A DNA stretch of 64,000 bases from Harmothoe impar (lineage: Eukaryota; Annelida; Polychaeta; Phyllodocida; Polynoidae): contig OX381704.1 in assembly GCA_947462335.1 (NCBI GenBank), positions 22,894,442 through 22,958,441 on the forward strand, read 5' to 3'. How positions within the stretch are numbered: the stretch's first letter is position 1; every line of letters begins with the position of its first letter. Of the stretch, positions 1 to 12,296 are shown one piece after another. Under the pieces are notes generated by a model. That model made no database searches. It was not told the DNA's origin and was given only the letters and a program-made list of their open reading frames with translations. The position numbers were made by a program, and so were the translations under genes.

Positions 1-902
1 TAATGATAGTTTATTTAGTACCAAACCAAGATGTAGTCACCCATAGTGACATGTAGACTACTTAATGCTGCAACCACCTTATACCAGGTAGTGGTATGAT
101 TAGGTAGGAGGGCTGTATTATTGTGAAATGAACCATTTCTGTACTACAGTCTTGTAGGTTTCTTTGACTACTACCAGGGGAAATCTACGATTTACTCCTA
201 TTTTCCCTACAGACATCCGTTTTTGTGATCGTAGCTTTAATAACTGAGCTCTCGTTTGTTGTTATGAATTGACCATCTGTGTTGTTGTCAGCACGATGGT
301 ATTGAAGTTATAGGGGAGTCATACTCTCTTCAGTCCTTACACTGAAGATCTACGATGTATATATTTTCAGTTTCCTATAAAGGTACTCAATCAATTTGCT
401 CAATAGAATGGTCAGATCGACCATCTAGATTTCCCTATTAAAAGAAATATTGTTCAATGTTATTACATTGTTCGCCGTGAATATAGATAGTTCCAACTGT
501 CAATAACAGAATTACTAAGAGTAACAAAATCCCTTTATCGACAGTTTAAAAAATGAAACTATGGACTGTTTGATGTTTTAATAGTGTGTTAGTACATTAT
601 ATGTGGATTGTCAATGTCATTTCCTCGTGTGCATTCTTTGTATATATCTGGTTGTAAAATAAAATAATATTTGTATATGAACGTTTTTCTGTTATTCGTT
701 CCAAATCTTATGCGGAACATATAACATATTAACTTTCCCCTTCTTACCTTTTTTCTCTGGCATTCTTTTCAACAACAGCAGACTCGAATAGCTTGGCCAT
801 CAACCAACTTTATTACACCTCATGTCTAGTCAGGAGTTTACTGTAAACAACGCCTGCGGACAATAGGCGCCGACCTTTACTGCTTTAAGGGAGTAGCCAA
901 TC
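1..902. other. AT-rich intergenic sequence, no gene seen
   Basis: No convincing coding stretch, RNA gene or repeat was found here. The short open frames lack protein-like composition and splice context. Confidence 0.5.
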
Positions 903-1168
903 TTTTTAACAACAGGGGGTGTGGATTAGGATGGACCAAAAATTGTGGACCCCTTGAAATCAAACTATTTAGACCTGGGGGGGGGGCAAAAAAAAGTCAC
1001 CTCTTTCAATCCCGTGTTACTATAGCTAAAAGGGGTCTGTCGCGGTAGATTTGAACCGCCTTGAAGGGGAGGGGGTGCAAAATATTTGGACCCCTTTTCC
1101 GGGGGACCAGAAAAAATTTGGAAAATGCTGACCAGAAAAATGCTGACCTCCCCCCTCGTTGTTAAAAA
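903..1168. mobile_element. MITE-like element with TTTTTAACAAC ends
   Basis: The left end reads TTTTTAACAAC and the right end is its inverse, GTTGTTAAAAA. The interior is G-run rich and noncoding. A second element with the same ends lies at 44263-44387, which supports a real family. No transposase is visible. Confidence 0.5.
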
Positions 1169-1220
1169 TTGACCACTCGCTGAGGATGGCACTGAGATTA
1201 ATATCCTACGTGTATTGTCG

Positions 1221-1410
1221 TCATGATGCATTCATGCGGCCCTGGTGAGTAACAGTAGTGTGTATGAGTGTCTGGTTGTGGAGGTGTGAGCTGCTCTCAT
1301 TACCAGGAGCTGCTGGCCGCCCCAGGTGTGGGGTGTGAGGGTGGCGGGAGGCCAGGTAACTAGGGGGCTGCTGCCTGCTGGATACACCAGACAAATACAG
1401 CATAAACACA
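1221..1410. repeat. GC-rich repeat fragment, possible relative of the PLE 3' region
   Basis: This stretch shares the string GGGGCTGCTGCCT and a similar G/T-rich lead-in with 60950-60995, next to the Penelope-like element. It may be an old fragment of the same repeat. The match is short, so this is tentative. Confidence 0.25.
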
Positions 1411-1690
1411 ACCTAGTGTGTTTTAGGTCTCTCTCAGGGAAACGGCCAGTCTACTGTGTATACATAGACAAAGGTGCACGAGTACAGTTTTAATTGCTAT
1501 GAAAAAAGGGAATTTATAGTGGTTAAATCAACAATTTTGATCGTTTGACAGGCCGTGAAATGCGGGCAAAGGTTATTTCACGGGCGGGGGGGTTAAATAC
1601 GGCCTCCCTTGGCTAAGTTAATGGGAGTGCTCCCGAACCTGCCCCCCTCCCTCGAGAATGGTCTAATTTTAAAATTGGCCCGCACACCTA

Positions 1691-1774
1691 GAAAAGTGAG
1701 AGTCATTGTCGCTCATTGGCACTGCCTGACTCTCAGATGAGGGTAGTTTTAGCGACAATGACTCTCACTTTTCT
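1691..1774. repeat. Foldback (24-bp perfect arms)
   Basis: AGAAAAGTGAGAGTCATTGT at 1691 continues as a 24-bp arm whose exact inverse ends at 1774. The loop is about 36 nt. It is probably the core of a short foldback transposon. Confidence 0.6.
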
Positions 1775-2230
1775 GAGGGTGCGCTTACTGTGTTTTCTTG
1801 TTACGCCCAAATCCATCTTCGCCTCAAAAAATGACCACTTCAATGACCCACAATCCACGTACATAAAGGCCTACAAAGGGCAATCATGTAAAACTGGCCT
1901 TGTTACTAAGAGAGTAATCTTATTTTTTCTTGAAGGAAAGGAAAAAAACATCATTAGTGCAACAAGAGAAGTAGCCAAAGCCTTTGTACTATTACATGAC
2001 CTCTTTCAACGCACATCTAGTGAGGTGCCCCTGACCTTGGGTACATTTATTCATTCATTTCTAGATTACGTTTAATTATTAAATTTTGTGATTCTAGACA
2101 TGGCTTTTGCTTTGGTTGCTGACTGAGGATTAAAAAAACATTGCATGTGTGGTTAACGTGCTGCGGTAGACACCAAACCCGGTCGGACCTCATGGGTATA
2201 TAGCTTCTATAGCTTTCACTATATATACAC

Positions 2231-2375
2231 AAAGAGATAGAGAGCGAGATAAATAGACAGGAAGCGACAGGCAGAGACAGAGACAGACGGACAGGCAGAG
2301 GCAGAGACAGACGGACAGACCGACAGAACAGACAGACAGAGACAGCCAAAGACAGCCAGAGGCAGAGACAGAGAT
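2231..2375. repeat. Degenerate GACA/GACAGAGA microsatellite
   Basis: Irregular repeats of GACAGA, GGCAGA and GACGGACA run for about 145 bp. Open frames crossing it are repeat artefacts. Confidence 0.8.
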
Positions 2376-2465
2376 TTCACCATCCTTATTTTGATGGCCA
2401 GTACATCACTTCTTGCTAAAATGTCCTCACCCCTTTTACTATATTAGATCCTGTGGTCTAGGGGT

Positions 2466-2606
2466 TACCCAGCTAACAAAAAAACGTTATTTTACGTCAA
2501 AATAACGTTATTTAACGTTATGCCATAGTAAGGAGCCTTAAAGAAACGTCAAATAACGTTATATAACGTTATAAAATGCTGTATAACGTTTTTTGTTTAC
2601 TGGGTA
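2466..2606. mobile_element. MITE with TACCCAG-type ends and AACGTT repeats
   Basis: The ends are inverted: TTACCCAGCTAACAAAAAAA on the left against the inverse of TTTTTTGTTTACTGGGTA on the right. The interior is a run of palindromic AACGTTAT units. A related element with TACCCA ends and internal CAACATTGA palindromes is at 18825-18936. Confidence 0.55.
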
Positions 2607-2819
2607 GGCCATAGGGCATCCATGTTAGGGGTGTAAAGATTCAATCAGGTAACAACAGGTGGACGCCTCATAGACTCACCGTTCACTGAACCCTTGGTAA
2701 TCTTCCTTGGCCGTTATGAAAAGCGCCTCACGTCTGTGATTTTTTATGGTCAAATAAAATAATTTAACTACAAAAAAAAAATTACAACACGATCCTCTGG
2801 GTCTTTTCTCTGTCGCCAT

Positions 2820-3082
2820 AAGCTGGGACTCCACTACCCGATTTTTTGGGTAATTCTCACGATCCGATCATACATGTCTATACAGTTTGTTCAGGTTTAA
2901 GCTGGGGCTCCACTAACCGATTATCTGGTGCATTCTCACGAAAGTTAATCTGCCATATCATGGTAACATGGATGTTCAAATGTTAGGGTTTGTTTATATT
3001 TGCTTTTATTCACATATGTTTGGGTCCGATTTGTGAGAATAGCTCCGATCTGATGACAAAATCGGGTAGTGGAGTCCCAGCT
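2820..3082. mobile_element. MITE with AGCTGGGACTCCACTACCCG ends
   Basis: The left copy of the end motif starts near 2820, a second diverged copy near 2900, and the inverse ends at 3082. Related copies occur at 31698-31805 (partial), 35782-35961 (complete palindrome) and 3395-3445 (fragment). The family is noncoding and foldback-like. Confidence 0.6.
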
Positions 3083-4099
3083 ATAAACAAAGCCTTCAGA
3101 AATCTATCTGGCCGATTAATCCATTCATTTTCTGTATAAATTGGATATAGATCGGCCTGCAGATCAGACCAATGAAAATCAAACCTGTTAGATATGGGAT
3201 CGGGAGCCAAAATCGGCCTTGGTTGCAAAATTGGGACCTAAATTGGGACCTAAATCGTCTTACATAGCCGTGGCAATTCTATTTTCCACTTGTTTATAAA
3301 CACAAATATTATTTACAAACATAGACCTGTGGCAGGGTGTATAGTGCCACCCTGTTTAATGCCTGTAATTGCTATGGTATATAACTGAGTCAGATTCGTG
3401 AGAATAGCCCCGATTTGTGAATAAAATCGGCTAGTGGAGCCTCACCTTGAGTAAAGGGGTGAATCCACTGAGGTAAAATCGTCGGATCGGACGAGATTCG
3501 TCCATAGGTTTAACATTGTGAAGGGTCATCCGATCCGACGGATTTGCTCTCTCTGTAAAAAGGGGGCGCGTCGGTAACACCTAGGTGCCCTACTAGAAAT
3601 GGTTATTTCATCTTTTTTGCATTGGTCTTGAATCTTGCAAGTTGTGCATGTTCAGAATGATGTTTAGTATATGATTGATTAAAAGATGTATCATGACTCG
3701 TTCTCGACTCGTGCCCTGACTCGTGTACTCGTGCTTGTGCTAAGCCATGCGAGGTATACGACAGGTTTGTTCTGGATTGTCAATTCAATACTAGATCAAT
3801 CATTAGTAATAAATAATGGCATATATGTATGGCTTATATGTATATATTGCAGACATAGATTTCTAAGATCAAATATTTAATGACATAATTTTATGTGAGT
3901 GTATAAAATACCAACATACAATTAAGCCAATTTGCTAGAAAATAGATAAGTAAAATAGTTTACAGAATTAATTTGGTTAGTTAACATGATACTTCCTTTA
4001 GCACAATTGAGTTATTGCTGTTCAATCACCCTTGTGTCTAGATTGAATATTTCATCAACCAAAAACGCCTACACCAGTGAGACACGGTGCTCATGAAAC
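3083..4099. other. Intergenic sequence with MITE fragments
   Basis: Apart from a fragment of the AGCTGGGACTCC family near 3395-3445, I see nothing identifiable here. Confidence 0.4.
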
Positions 4100-5310
4100 T
4101 TAAACACTCCCAGGAATGAGATGCCCTGTCTGCGTGGTCAGAGCATCAAATATGGTGGGGTTGTTATTATTGCTCCAACAGAGAAGGTAAGATTGCCTTA
4201 TTTCTAATGATTTGTGAATGCTCAAACTTACACATGATGATCATAGGCAATTAACAAGGCTGTAACCATTCATTGTTCACTGTAAACCCCACAGATTAGT
4301 GAGAAATATGGATTTTATGATTTCATGGTGATGCCCGTAACACACTGCCACTGATGCCCGTAACACATTGTCAGTGTATGAAAGTGATGCTCCATACCAC
4401 AGTTCTTTTGGTGTATATACATGTATGTAAGTGTTACTCAAATTGGTCCAAAAATCAGATTTATGTTGTATTTTTGCCTCCATACTATTCCTATTGATTT
4501 GTATACAATAACTATGTAAGATAACGGAAATTCAAATAGATTCCTTCATATAATCACTTTAAAATACTAAACTAAGGTAGCCTCATATAATTTCAAGGTG
4601 GCTAGGAAAAATGCAAAAATAGGGGGGGGGGAGAGAAAATCCCACTGGCCTTAAATGAAAATCCACCACCACCCCACCACTCCTAAAAATGACCACTTCC
4701 ATCTAGGTGCTCCCACTTTCACTTAACAACCAGATCTTAGGGGTGATTCCAACACATGGAGAAGTAGTTCCTCTAGTATAGCCAAATTAACCTTCTGAAT
4801 TCGATTTTGGGCAGCCAAATGATAATAAATCCACAAACATACAAGTCCCCAATACAGCTATTTTTATCAGACTCCTTTATGAAGGGTGTAATGATATGGT
4901 CTGCTGATAATATCACTACACCCTTCATAAAGGAGTCTGATAAAAATAGCTGTATTGGGGATGTTAGTGTGTGTATATCACACAAAACCTCTGGCAAATA
5001 ATGCCCGTGGACAGGGCATCATAGAGATGTGTTACGGGCATCACAACAAATACTTTGATATGTGGCAAGGGCATCACTGATCGATTCTAGGATGCCCAAT
5101 ACAGTAAATTTAGCCTCCTATTGCAGTGAAATTGCTATCCAGATTGTGTGTATTGATATATAAGTCATACATACCAAGTTGTACAACCTGCCACCCCCCA
5201 TAACATCCTTAAAACTGACAAAAACAAGCCTCCATTCAACCTACCATCCGCCATCTTTGATGCTCTGACCACGCAGACCGGGCATCTCATTCCTGGGAGT
5301 GTTAAAGGGA
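4100..5310. mobile_element. Non-autonomous element bounded by a ~60-bp inverted repeat
   Basis: About 60 bp at 4100-4160 (CACTCCCAGGAATGAGATGC and on) recurs inverted at 5245-5310 with a few mismatches. ATGCCCGTAACACA-type strings also occur near both ends inside. There is no transposase, so it looks like a non-autonomous DNA transposon of about 1.2 kb. An 83-codon open frame on the minus strand at 5241-5492 overlaps the right repeat and is not convincing as a gene. Confidence 0.45.
4846..4961. repeat. Long hairpin, ~53-bp arms
   Basis: The sequence from TCCCCAATACAGCTATTTTT at 4846 is repeated inverted up to 4961, with one mismatch in the first 53 bp and a very short loop. It lies inside the larger inverted-repeat element. 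Its transcript would form a near-perfect hairpin. Confidence 0.8.
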
Positions 5311-5639
5311 TGGGTGCACATCTCTTTTTCCACCCGGTTACCCCACTTTGGGGTAGATTTGTAGGAGCAGTGGAAGCACGGCGACTTATTGATCTCAGAA
5401 ACCAAGCGTCTTATTTCCAGTCCAACGGCCAATAACCAAGTAAGCAACTCATCATTAAATATTAACCCACCTTGGGCCGTTGAACCCGTCATTGACGTCT
5501 ACCCATAGCCCATAAAACCAAGTCTGGGACTGTAGATCTTGCAGGTTATAATGTTATAATTCACTGCTGAATAAGTCTCATAATAAACTAAAGCCTGAAG
5601 CCGCCATATAGCGTTTGGATTTAGTACGCCATTTAATTG

Positions 5640-5838
5640 TTATGATGCATGAATGCCATGCAGAAAGTGAGTGACATGCCAGTGTTGTTCCCAAACAGTT
5701 GGCATGCATCATGCTGAAACTTTGTATTTATGCCAATCCCCCAAGGAAGACATGATGCTTGACTCCAGCAATGGTGAGTTACTCACCAGGGCTGCATTCA
5801 TGCACCATGCAAACCAAAGGATATGATGCATTAAATCA
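5640..5838. repeat. CATGATGCATGAATGCAG foldback family, copy
   Basis: Short palindromes built around GATGCATGAATGC and AGTTACTCACCAGGGCTGCA alternate here. The same units recur at about 8520-8640, 13480-13550, 19085-19290, 34545-34735, 37945-38180, 39228-39415, 62075-62215 and 63760-63905. This makes it the commonest dispersed repeat in the window. Confidence 0.6.
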
Positions 5839-6194
5839 ATGTGTGGCCATTGAAAGGTAAATTCGCGAATTGGCTTATATTGGGCACGATATATGTCAAA
5901 AGGTACCAGACTTCATTCCAATGTATAGCCGTAGCTGTAAGGGCCGCAAATAGCTTTAATACATTATGCTTTTTGCCGTCAAGTAACTCGCCAGTTCCGC
6001 AGATTACTATAGTAACTGTGACGCCGTGAGATGGTGTCTGAAGGGCGTTACTTTAACAAAAGCAACTCAAGCCAAGTACACGGCACCAGTGACGGCCAAC
6101 GAGCGAAAGGTACTTCCCCTTATAAATAAAACTGGGGAACTGCACTGACAATCCACAAGTTTGAGAGGTTAGACAGCAGTGGCTATCTAAGGTT

Positions 6195-6597
6195 CGTGAT
6201 TGGGTATTCATCTTCTTTAATTAGTCAAAATGACGAACTTATATTCAAAAATGACTAAGGCAAAAACTAATGCCTCAGTCAAAATGACTAACCCTAATAC
6301 GAATAAAACAGAAAAGCCTAAGGTCGGATAGTCAATTTGACTAAAGTGTCAGCATTGACTAACACAGATTGGTTGTATAGGGAGCCAAAAATGACTGAGA
6401 GACCCTTTCTGGCTCCCTATTTGCCCAACCTATGTTAGTCAGTGCTGTCAGGTTAGTCAAACTGACGAACCCTCCGAAGTCTTTTCATTGTATGGCATAT
6501 TAGGGTGAGTCATTTTGACTAAGGCATTAGTTTTGCCGTTCATAGTCACTTTTGAATATAAGTTCGTCATTTTGATTAATGTTCCAATGACGAACCT
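6195..6597. mobile_element. ~400-bp foldback MITE
   Basis: The left half (GTCAAAATGACGAACTTATA and following) is mirrored by the right half, ending near 6597 with GACGAACCTGGG. The centre is near 6395, at two inverted GGGAGCC strings. The whole element is one imperfect palindrome with no coding capacity. Confidence 0.65.
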
Positions 6598-8014
6598 GGG
6601 ATTACCTGCGTAGGATAATAATAAAGTCAATCATTAGACACATTCTACATTCAGAACTCTGTTGCTATTGGGCAGACCTTTGCCGAGAATATGACATTGA
6701 GTAGGAATACAGGAACACTCAATTGCGGGTGTACCTCTGACAACCTCTAATGGCGCCATCCTTGATAGTGTTCCTCTTAAAACCCTAAGCGTACCATTCA
6801 GTGGCATAGGAAAGGGGGAAGGGAGAGGGCAGGGCTACTTGTGCCCCCAATCAGAGATGAAGGTACTTGAATATGTTTGACCCCCCTCCCCTGACAAAAA
6901 AAAAGATATTTACCAACACTCTATAATATAAAATTCCCAAATCATACCTCTCCCACATGGAATGGGGAGAGCAAAGAGCCATGCGTATGGCCCCGAAACG
7001 GATTTAGGCTAAAAGTAATGCAAACACTTTTCTTTGCAAGCATGTGCATGCATGCACCGTCATGTATAAATCAATGCTTAAAGCTGGTTGGACTGGGCCC
7101 CTCTGGGCCCCCAATAAATGTTTGCTTCCTATGCCTCTGCCCTTGTTAGATAACGGCGGTTCAACCCCTATAAAGTATGTATTGCATACCTTATTTGGGG
7201 GAGATATACCAGCAAATAGGGTCCTTTTGACAACTGGGACATCTTTCGAAAACTAGACCTGCGTTTGAGGCATTTTGATGGAAAGTGAACCCTCGTTACA
7301 GCAATGTTGTACAAAAGCTTCCAGAATACCAGAAAGTCTGTGCTTGGTATAGGCGTACACAATATTGCCCCCTTAATTCTTTGTGGCCTTATCTAATTGA
7401 ATACTTCCAAATCAGCGGAGATATTACCAAAATAACGCCATATGGTGTTGCCCTTTCCCATCATCACTGGAACTGTAATTACTATTATTGGTACCCCCTG
7501 CTAAGAGCCCCCTACCCCTTTCACACCATCCTACCTACACCCCCCTGTTTACCCTGTTATGACCACACTGAGACTTGGCTAACCCGGAAGCTTTGTTGTG
7601 TCCATCAGACTTCCATGACGACGGTGATGATGTGATGGCGTGCAATCCGTTCCTCCTCATTAGCATATTAGACTGTGTTGGTAACAAGGAAGCGCCCCCA
7701 CTGCTGTTTGCCACCCAACCAATGGATCACAACCACCATCCGGAAATACCAAGTCAACGTCGTTTCTGACTGCTGAAACGATTATTCTGGATATTATTAT
7801 TATCATAGGATGCATATACATGTGATAATGAGGCACCTACGGAGGATTTGTGTGTAAAGTGTTGTGTGTAATTTTATAGAGACTGAACATACCACAGTTC
7901 AGGGATATTATTTGATACTGAGATCATCTCAGATCCTCCTTCTCCAATTTTTCATCCCACACCATTTAGGAATTCACTAAAAGTGCCAAGGTATGTATTT
8001 TCTAATAAACCACC
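6598..8014. other. Intergenic sequence, no gene supported
   Basis: Several open frames of 60-116 codons lie at 7044-7770, but they lack ATG/Kozak, domain or splice support. Nothing else was identified. Confidence 0.4.
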
Positions 8015-8038
8015 TGACGAAGCCTAACTGGCGAAACA
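8015..8038 (+). ncRNA. Hammerhead-ribozyme-like core (degenerate)
   Basis: CTGACGA is followed by a possible GCC/GGC stem with a short loop and then GAAAC, the conserved core order of hammerhead ribozymes found in many retroelements. The stem III / cleavage-triplet side is not convincing, so this may be a decayed or chance match. Confidence 0.25.
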
Positions 8039-11000
8039 TTGTGATCATTGAGTTTTGCATAAACCTCCTATCGATATGATTTCTTTTATACAACTTTTGT
8101 TATTCTGTTGATACTTTTGACATATGCATAGATAATTTCTAATATACCTTTAACATAATTCAGTAATAGTCTTTCTGTTGGAGGAAAAAACTTTTCCGTT
8201 ATCATATATTTTAAACATGGATCAGGAGAGGGGTTATCCCTGGTATTAGTCTAGGCTTTATGGCCATAAACTCCAAAGAAAGCAACTTCTTGCTACAAGG
8301 ATAAGAGGCCACCACCATTAAAGTATGGACCAATAGGGAGTATTCATAACATAAGGAGTATACTGTACATTTCGTACTGCTGTGTATCGTTCATAGCAGA
8401 AGGCCTGACATTTGAGATATTTATGTACGATTACATGAAAATATAACCGTGTTATTAATTATTGCGCAATTTCCAAAAGATAATCAAGGACACTGAACCA
8501 CTGCTCAATCAGTACAAATAAATGAATGCACCTTGGGCTTTGTCGTGCCGACTATATGGGCTTGATACACTCCTGGTCGGCATGGTGCATGCAGCCCTGA
8601 ATGCTGCATGCATGTATCATGCCAACACAGCACAAAATAGCACATTAAAGCACTATGTCGTCCCTAAAGGATGACAAGGGTTCAAGCGTGACTGTGGTGT
8701 AATATTATCCAGTATATAACGGTTAGAACAAAATTGACTCTTCATGCCATAGGCACCAGATTGTCAGGAAAACAGCTTCTCATATAATTCCATGTGAGTC
8801 ACATTCAGAGGTATAATGTTTTTAGTTCCTACATGTGCTAATGTATGATTCTATATATCGATCGATTGTGTTTAAAGTTTGATGGGTGTGTAGCCCCGTG
8901 GTTCCCATAACAGCAGAGGGTGTAAGGCTAAGCCCATCGGGAAGTGGCCATGTTTTGCTGCTACGCGCCTAGCGTGCAGCAGCGACTTCATCTACGTGTC
9001 TAGGCAACTGCCAGGTCTATAAAAGTGTATATATACTAGTATGTGGAGTAAACCAATTTATTTGTCGAAATCTTCAACTGCATGCAACTGCATCATGATC
9101 TTTCAATACAAGTAAATATTTCTTATATGAGCAGTGAAGGCCATATATAATCTCCTAGAGATGCGGTATGGAGGATTAGTAGAAAGTTCTATTGAAGATA
9201 TGAGGGGCTCTGCCCCACACACCCCTACTACCCTACCCCCTCCCTTTTCCTTTCCCCGTTGCCCTCTTATCATTAACCCTGTAGTAGAATGAGAGGATTA
9301 TGAGGGTACAGGGATTCGCAAGGGTGGGGGAGAATTGTTAGCCAAGAATTCTGGGTGAGAGAATTCAGGGGGGGGGGGTTCATTTTCAGAGAAGAGACTA
9401 CCATGGCTGAGTTAAAAGGTATGTGGTGGCTGATGTAGGATGAATTTGAGGCTGACATAAGGTGAAATGGGTATACCTTACAAAATCAGTCCTAAAAGTA
9501 ATTTAGGAAATTAATTTTGCCTAAGTAAGTCATGATTTATGTAATTAAAACATAGATCCAGCTGACAACAGCAATCAACTTCATATATGATAGAGACAAA
9601 TGCTTTGAATCAACTACCAAACAGTAGGGGAGGACGGAGTGTAAAGTCACAGGGACGCATTGTTACAAGCGTATTTTTGGGCACTTCCCAGTTTGGGATG
9701 TCCAAGATGATTTTCCCCTGTTTTGGAAATGGCTGTACTCAAGCCCACAGTAGCTTCATTAAAAACCTGCATACATCAGACTCCTGATAAAGTATGTCTA
9801 CTATTAGCCTGTATGCATATAGATCTTACATCTTTTAATATTTTGCAAGATCATGACCTAATTACTTTTATGTGGGGAAGGGGCTGGTTGTCACAAGAAA
9901 TGGGGCTAGTTGTCACAGTCTCTTCAGTATGTGACAATTTTTATTTGGGGACATATAGCGCTACTGTGTCCAAATGTATAGCATACTAATATGTTGATTC
10001 TGGTGAAATATGTGTGTAAATTTGTAGACAATTTCAGATGGATCGAGAAATATCTATCTTGATAGATTGATCATTTTAGCTCAGCCTAATTTTGCCACAA
10101 TCGGCGATTTGTAGGGGGGATGCCTATCAAATTCAGTGCTTTTTGTCTCCCAAAAAAATGGCCGCCGATTCTGTGCACAGTGCCCCCTACAGCCTTGGTC
10201 GACTCGGAGAATGCCCTGTGACAATGCACCCTGTGCCGGGGCGCGTTGTCACAGGCCAACTTTTTTTTTAGAATTAGGTCATGGTTATTGATATTATTTC
10301 ATTGAAATGTTCCACATAAAGGTGAAGTTCAGTTTTGTTTTTTTTTATATACTTTTAAGGCTCCTATCATATTATTTGAGGGATGTACATTGAAAAGTCG
10401 AAATGTTGTAACAACACACCCCGTCCTCCTAGGAGCAGTGGAGAAATTGTCATTCTCTGTTTGTCAAAACAGGTCAAACTGTATGAAAAAGAAGGTTAAT
10501 GTCATTGCAATGTGTAGAATAAACTTCTAAACACTTCAAATTTTAATTCAGCAGGAGTTAATTGTTAGGAGATTCATAGCGAACAGTGAATCATTTCATT
10601 CCATGTCAAGAGTGGTTGACTCAAGGTATGTGTTTGACTTAGGGTGAACCTACCCTAGTAGACAGTGTTCGCTGTCTGTTGTCAGCCATGACATCAATGA
10701 GATTTGTCATAATTATTTCATATGCTGTAAGGAGACAGACTTGGGCTATTCCTTTTGTTGTTCTTTTTTTTAATAGATTAATCGTCACCTTAGATGAGTG
10801 GCTTATTTGGATGTTATCATGTAGTAATACAGAAGAAACGCACATTTAAAGGGGATGCATACTCTTTACTTCCCACTAAATTTCTCGAGGATTACAGCAG
10901 TTAGTTTCTACATGTATTTACTGTATAAAAATGAGGGGAAAAAACAGGACCTTGCGGTAGCCTTGAAATAACCAGAGCTGAGCAGCGGCTCGTAAATGAA

Positions 11001-12223
11001 GTCACTTTTGGTGAATCATTGCAATGACAATAACATGAAAATTTATGATGTGAACATTTTTTCCAAGCCTAATATGTATACAAATCACATTATATATATA
11101 TCGACATCCAGTTTATACATCATTATAACTAAATAATGTCTTGATCAGGATGTACTCTGCTTGTAGCACTAGCGGAACACATCCTCACCCACATTGACAG
11201 ATTCTCATCCAGCTTCATGACGATATCTATAGACCCACACAATGTCACGTTACATGATGCTAAATCCCATACCTGTATTATAAACGGATTAAGTCTGACC
11301 ACCAGGTGCGAGGATTAATACCCAGTAGTGCCGCTCCTGACAACGCCTGCCTTGATTGTCCGACACAGGAGGTGCTTGGCCAATAGATAGGATCGATACT
11401 CTCCCTATCGACGCCCTGTTCTCCATTCCCTAACTAATGACTTCACCATCGATTGCAGGGTTATAAATTGCTGATATGGCGTTCATGTCTTCTCCATGAC
11501 TAGGTTGTGTGGGTCAGGCCTAAAGGGCCCATAGCATGTACTATTGTGGCACTATATGTACAGTAAATGACATATTAACATGTATGGCCTATGCATAGGA
11601 CATGGTCTCATATTGATAATAATTGTAAAACGACGATTACTTTCTGTACAATCGTATTAGGTTATAAAAGCAACAAAATGGAGACCCTATTAAAGAACAG
11701 TGTCAGGTTCTATCCCCCTGGAGTTCTGAAAATGGTTTTATTACATGATGGATGCGACATATCTCTATGTTAAACCTATGGAAGCTTCGTCCTCCATGCC
11801 CTTATGGAGTACGGTGCAGCCATACTCCATGGCCAACAAGTTTGTTGATTTTTCTTTATTTTAAAACAGTAAGAACATGTTACAAACACAAAGCTCCACC
11901 TATTGAAATACGTTTACATTATCCATATGCCTCACTCGTTAAAGCTGGTTCATATCATCAAAAAGTTGCACTTCTGGGCATAGAAATCCTAGTGTCAGAA
12001 TTGCAGAGAGAAGAGTGTCTCGAACCTTAAATTTATCAGTCACTGTGTTTGATAAGCAGGGTTATTTACTTGACCATATTTACTTGACGAATACCACAAA
12101 TATATAGACACAGTCTTCTTTTGAAGGAAAGTCAATATTTTTGTTACAGTAAATGGAAGATAATGTTACGTTGAAAATGAAATATGTTTGCCCTTACAGA
12201 TACCATTGTCTTTGTTCTTCCAG
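8039..12223. other. Intergenic region upstream of the receptor gene
   Basis: It contains one copy of the GATGCATGAATGC family at about 8520-8640 and scattered G or C runs. I found no coding exon, tRNA or clear promoter. The receptor's first coding exon follows an acceptor-like pyrimidine tract, so a noncoding 5' exon could lie here unseen. Confidence 0.4.
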
Positions 12224-12296
12224 ATGTCTACAATAGTTAATGAACTGCTTGTCGTTTTGGCTTTGTCCGCCAATGTCGTCCACATACATGCCCAGG
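12224..12296 (+). CDS. Receptor exon 1: signal peptide
   Basis: The ATG lies directly after a pyrimidine tract ending CCAG. It encodes 24 residues with a hydrophobic core (L-L-V-V-L-A-L-S-A) and ends phase 1 at G|GTAGGT. It reads as a cleavable signal peptide. Confidence 0.75.

Noticed and set aside
4866..4877. Shared 12-mer TATCAGACTCCT between the 4846 hairpin and the Polinton hairpin
   Set aside because: The surrounding sequence is unrelated, so chance is the simpler explanation.
5241..5492. 83-codon minus-strand ORF
   Set aside because: It overlaps the inverted repeat of a transposon-like element and shows no recognisable domain or splice sites.
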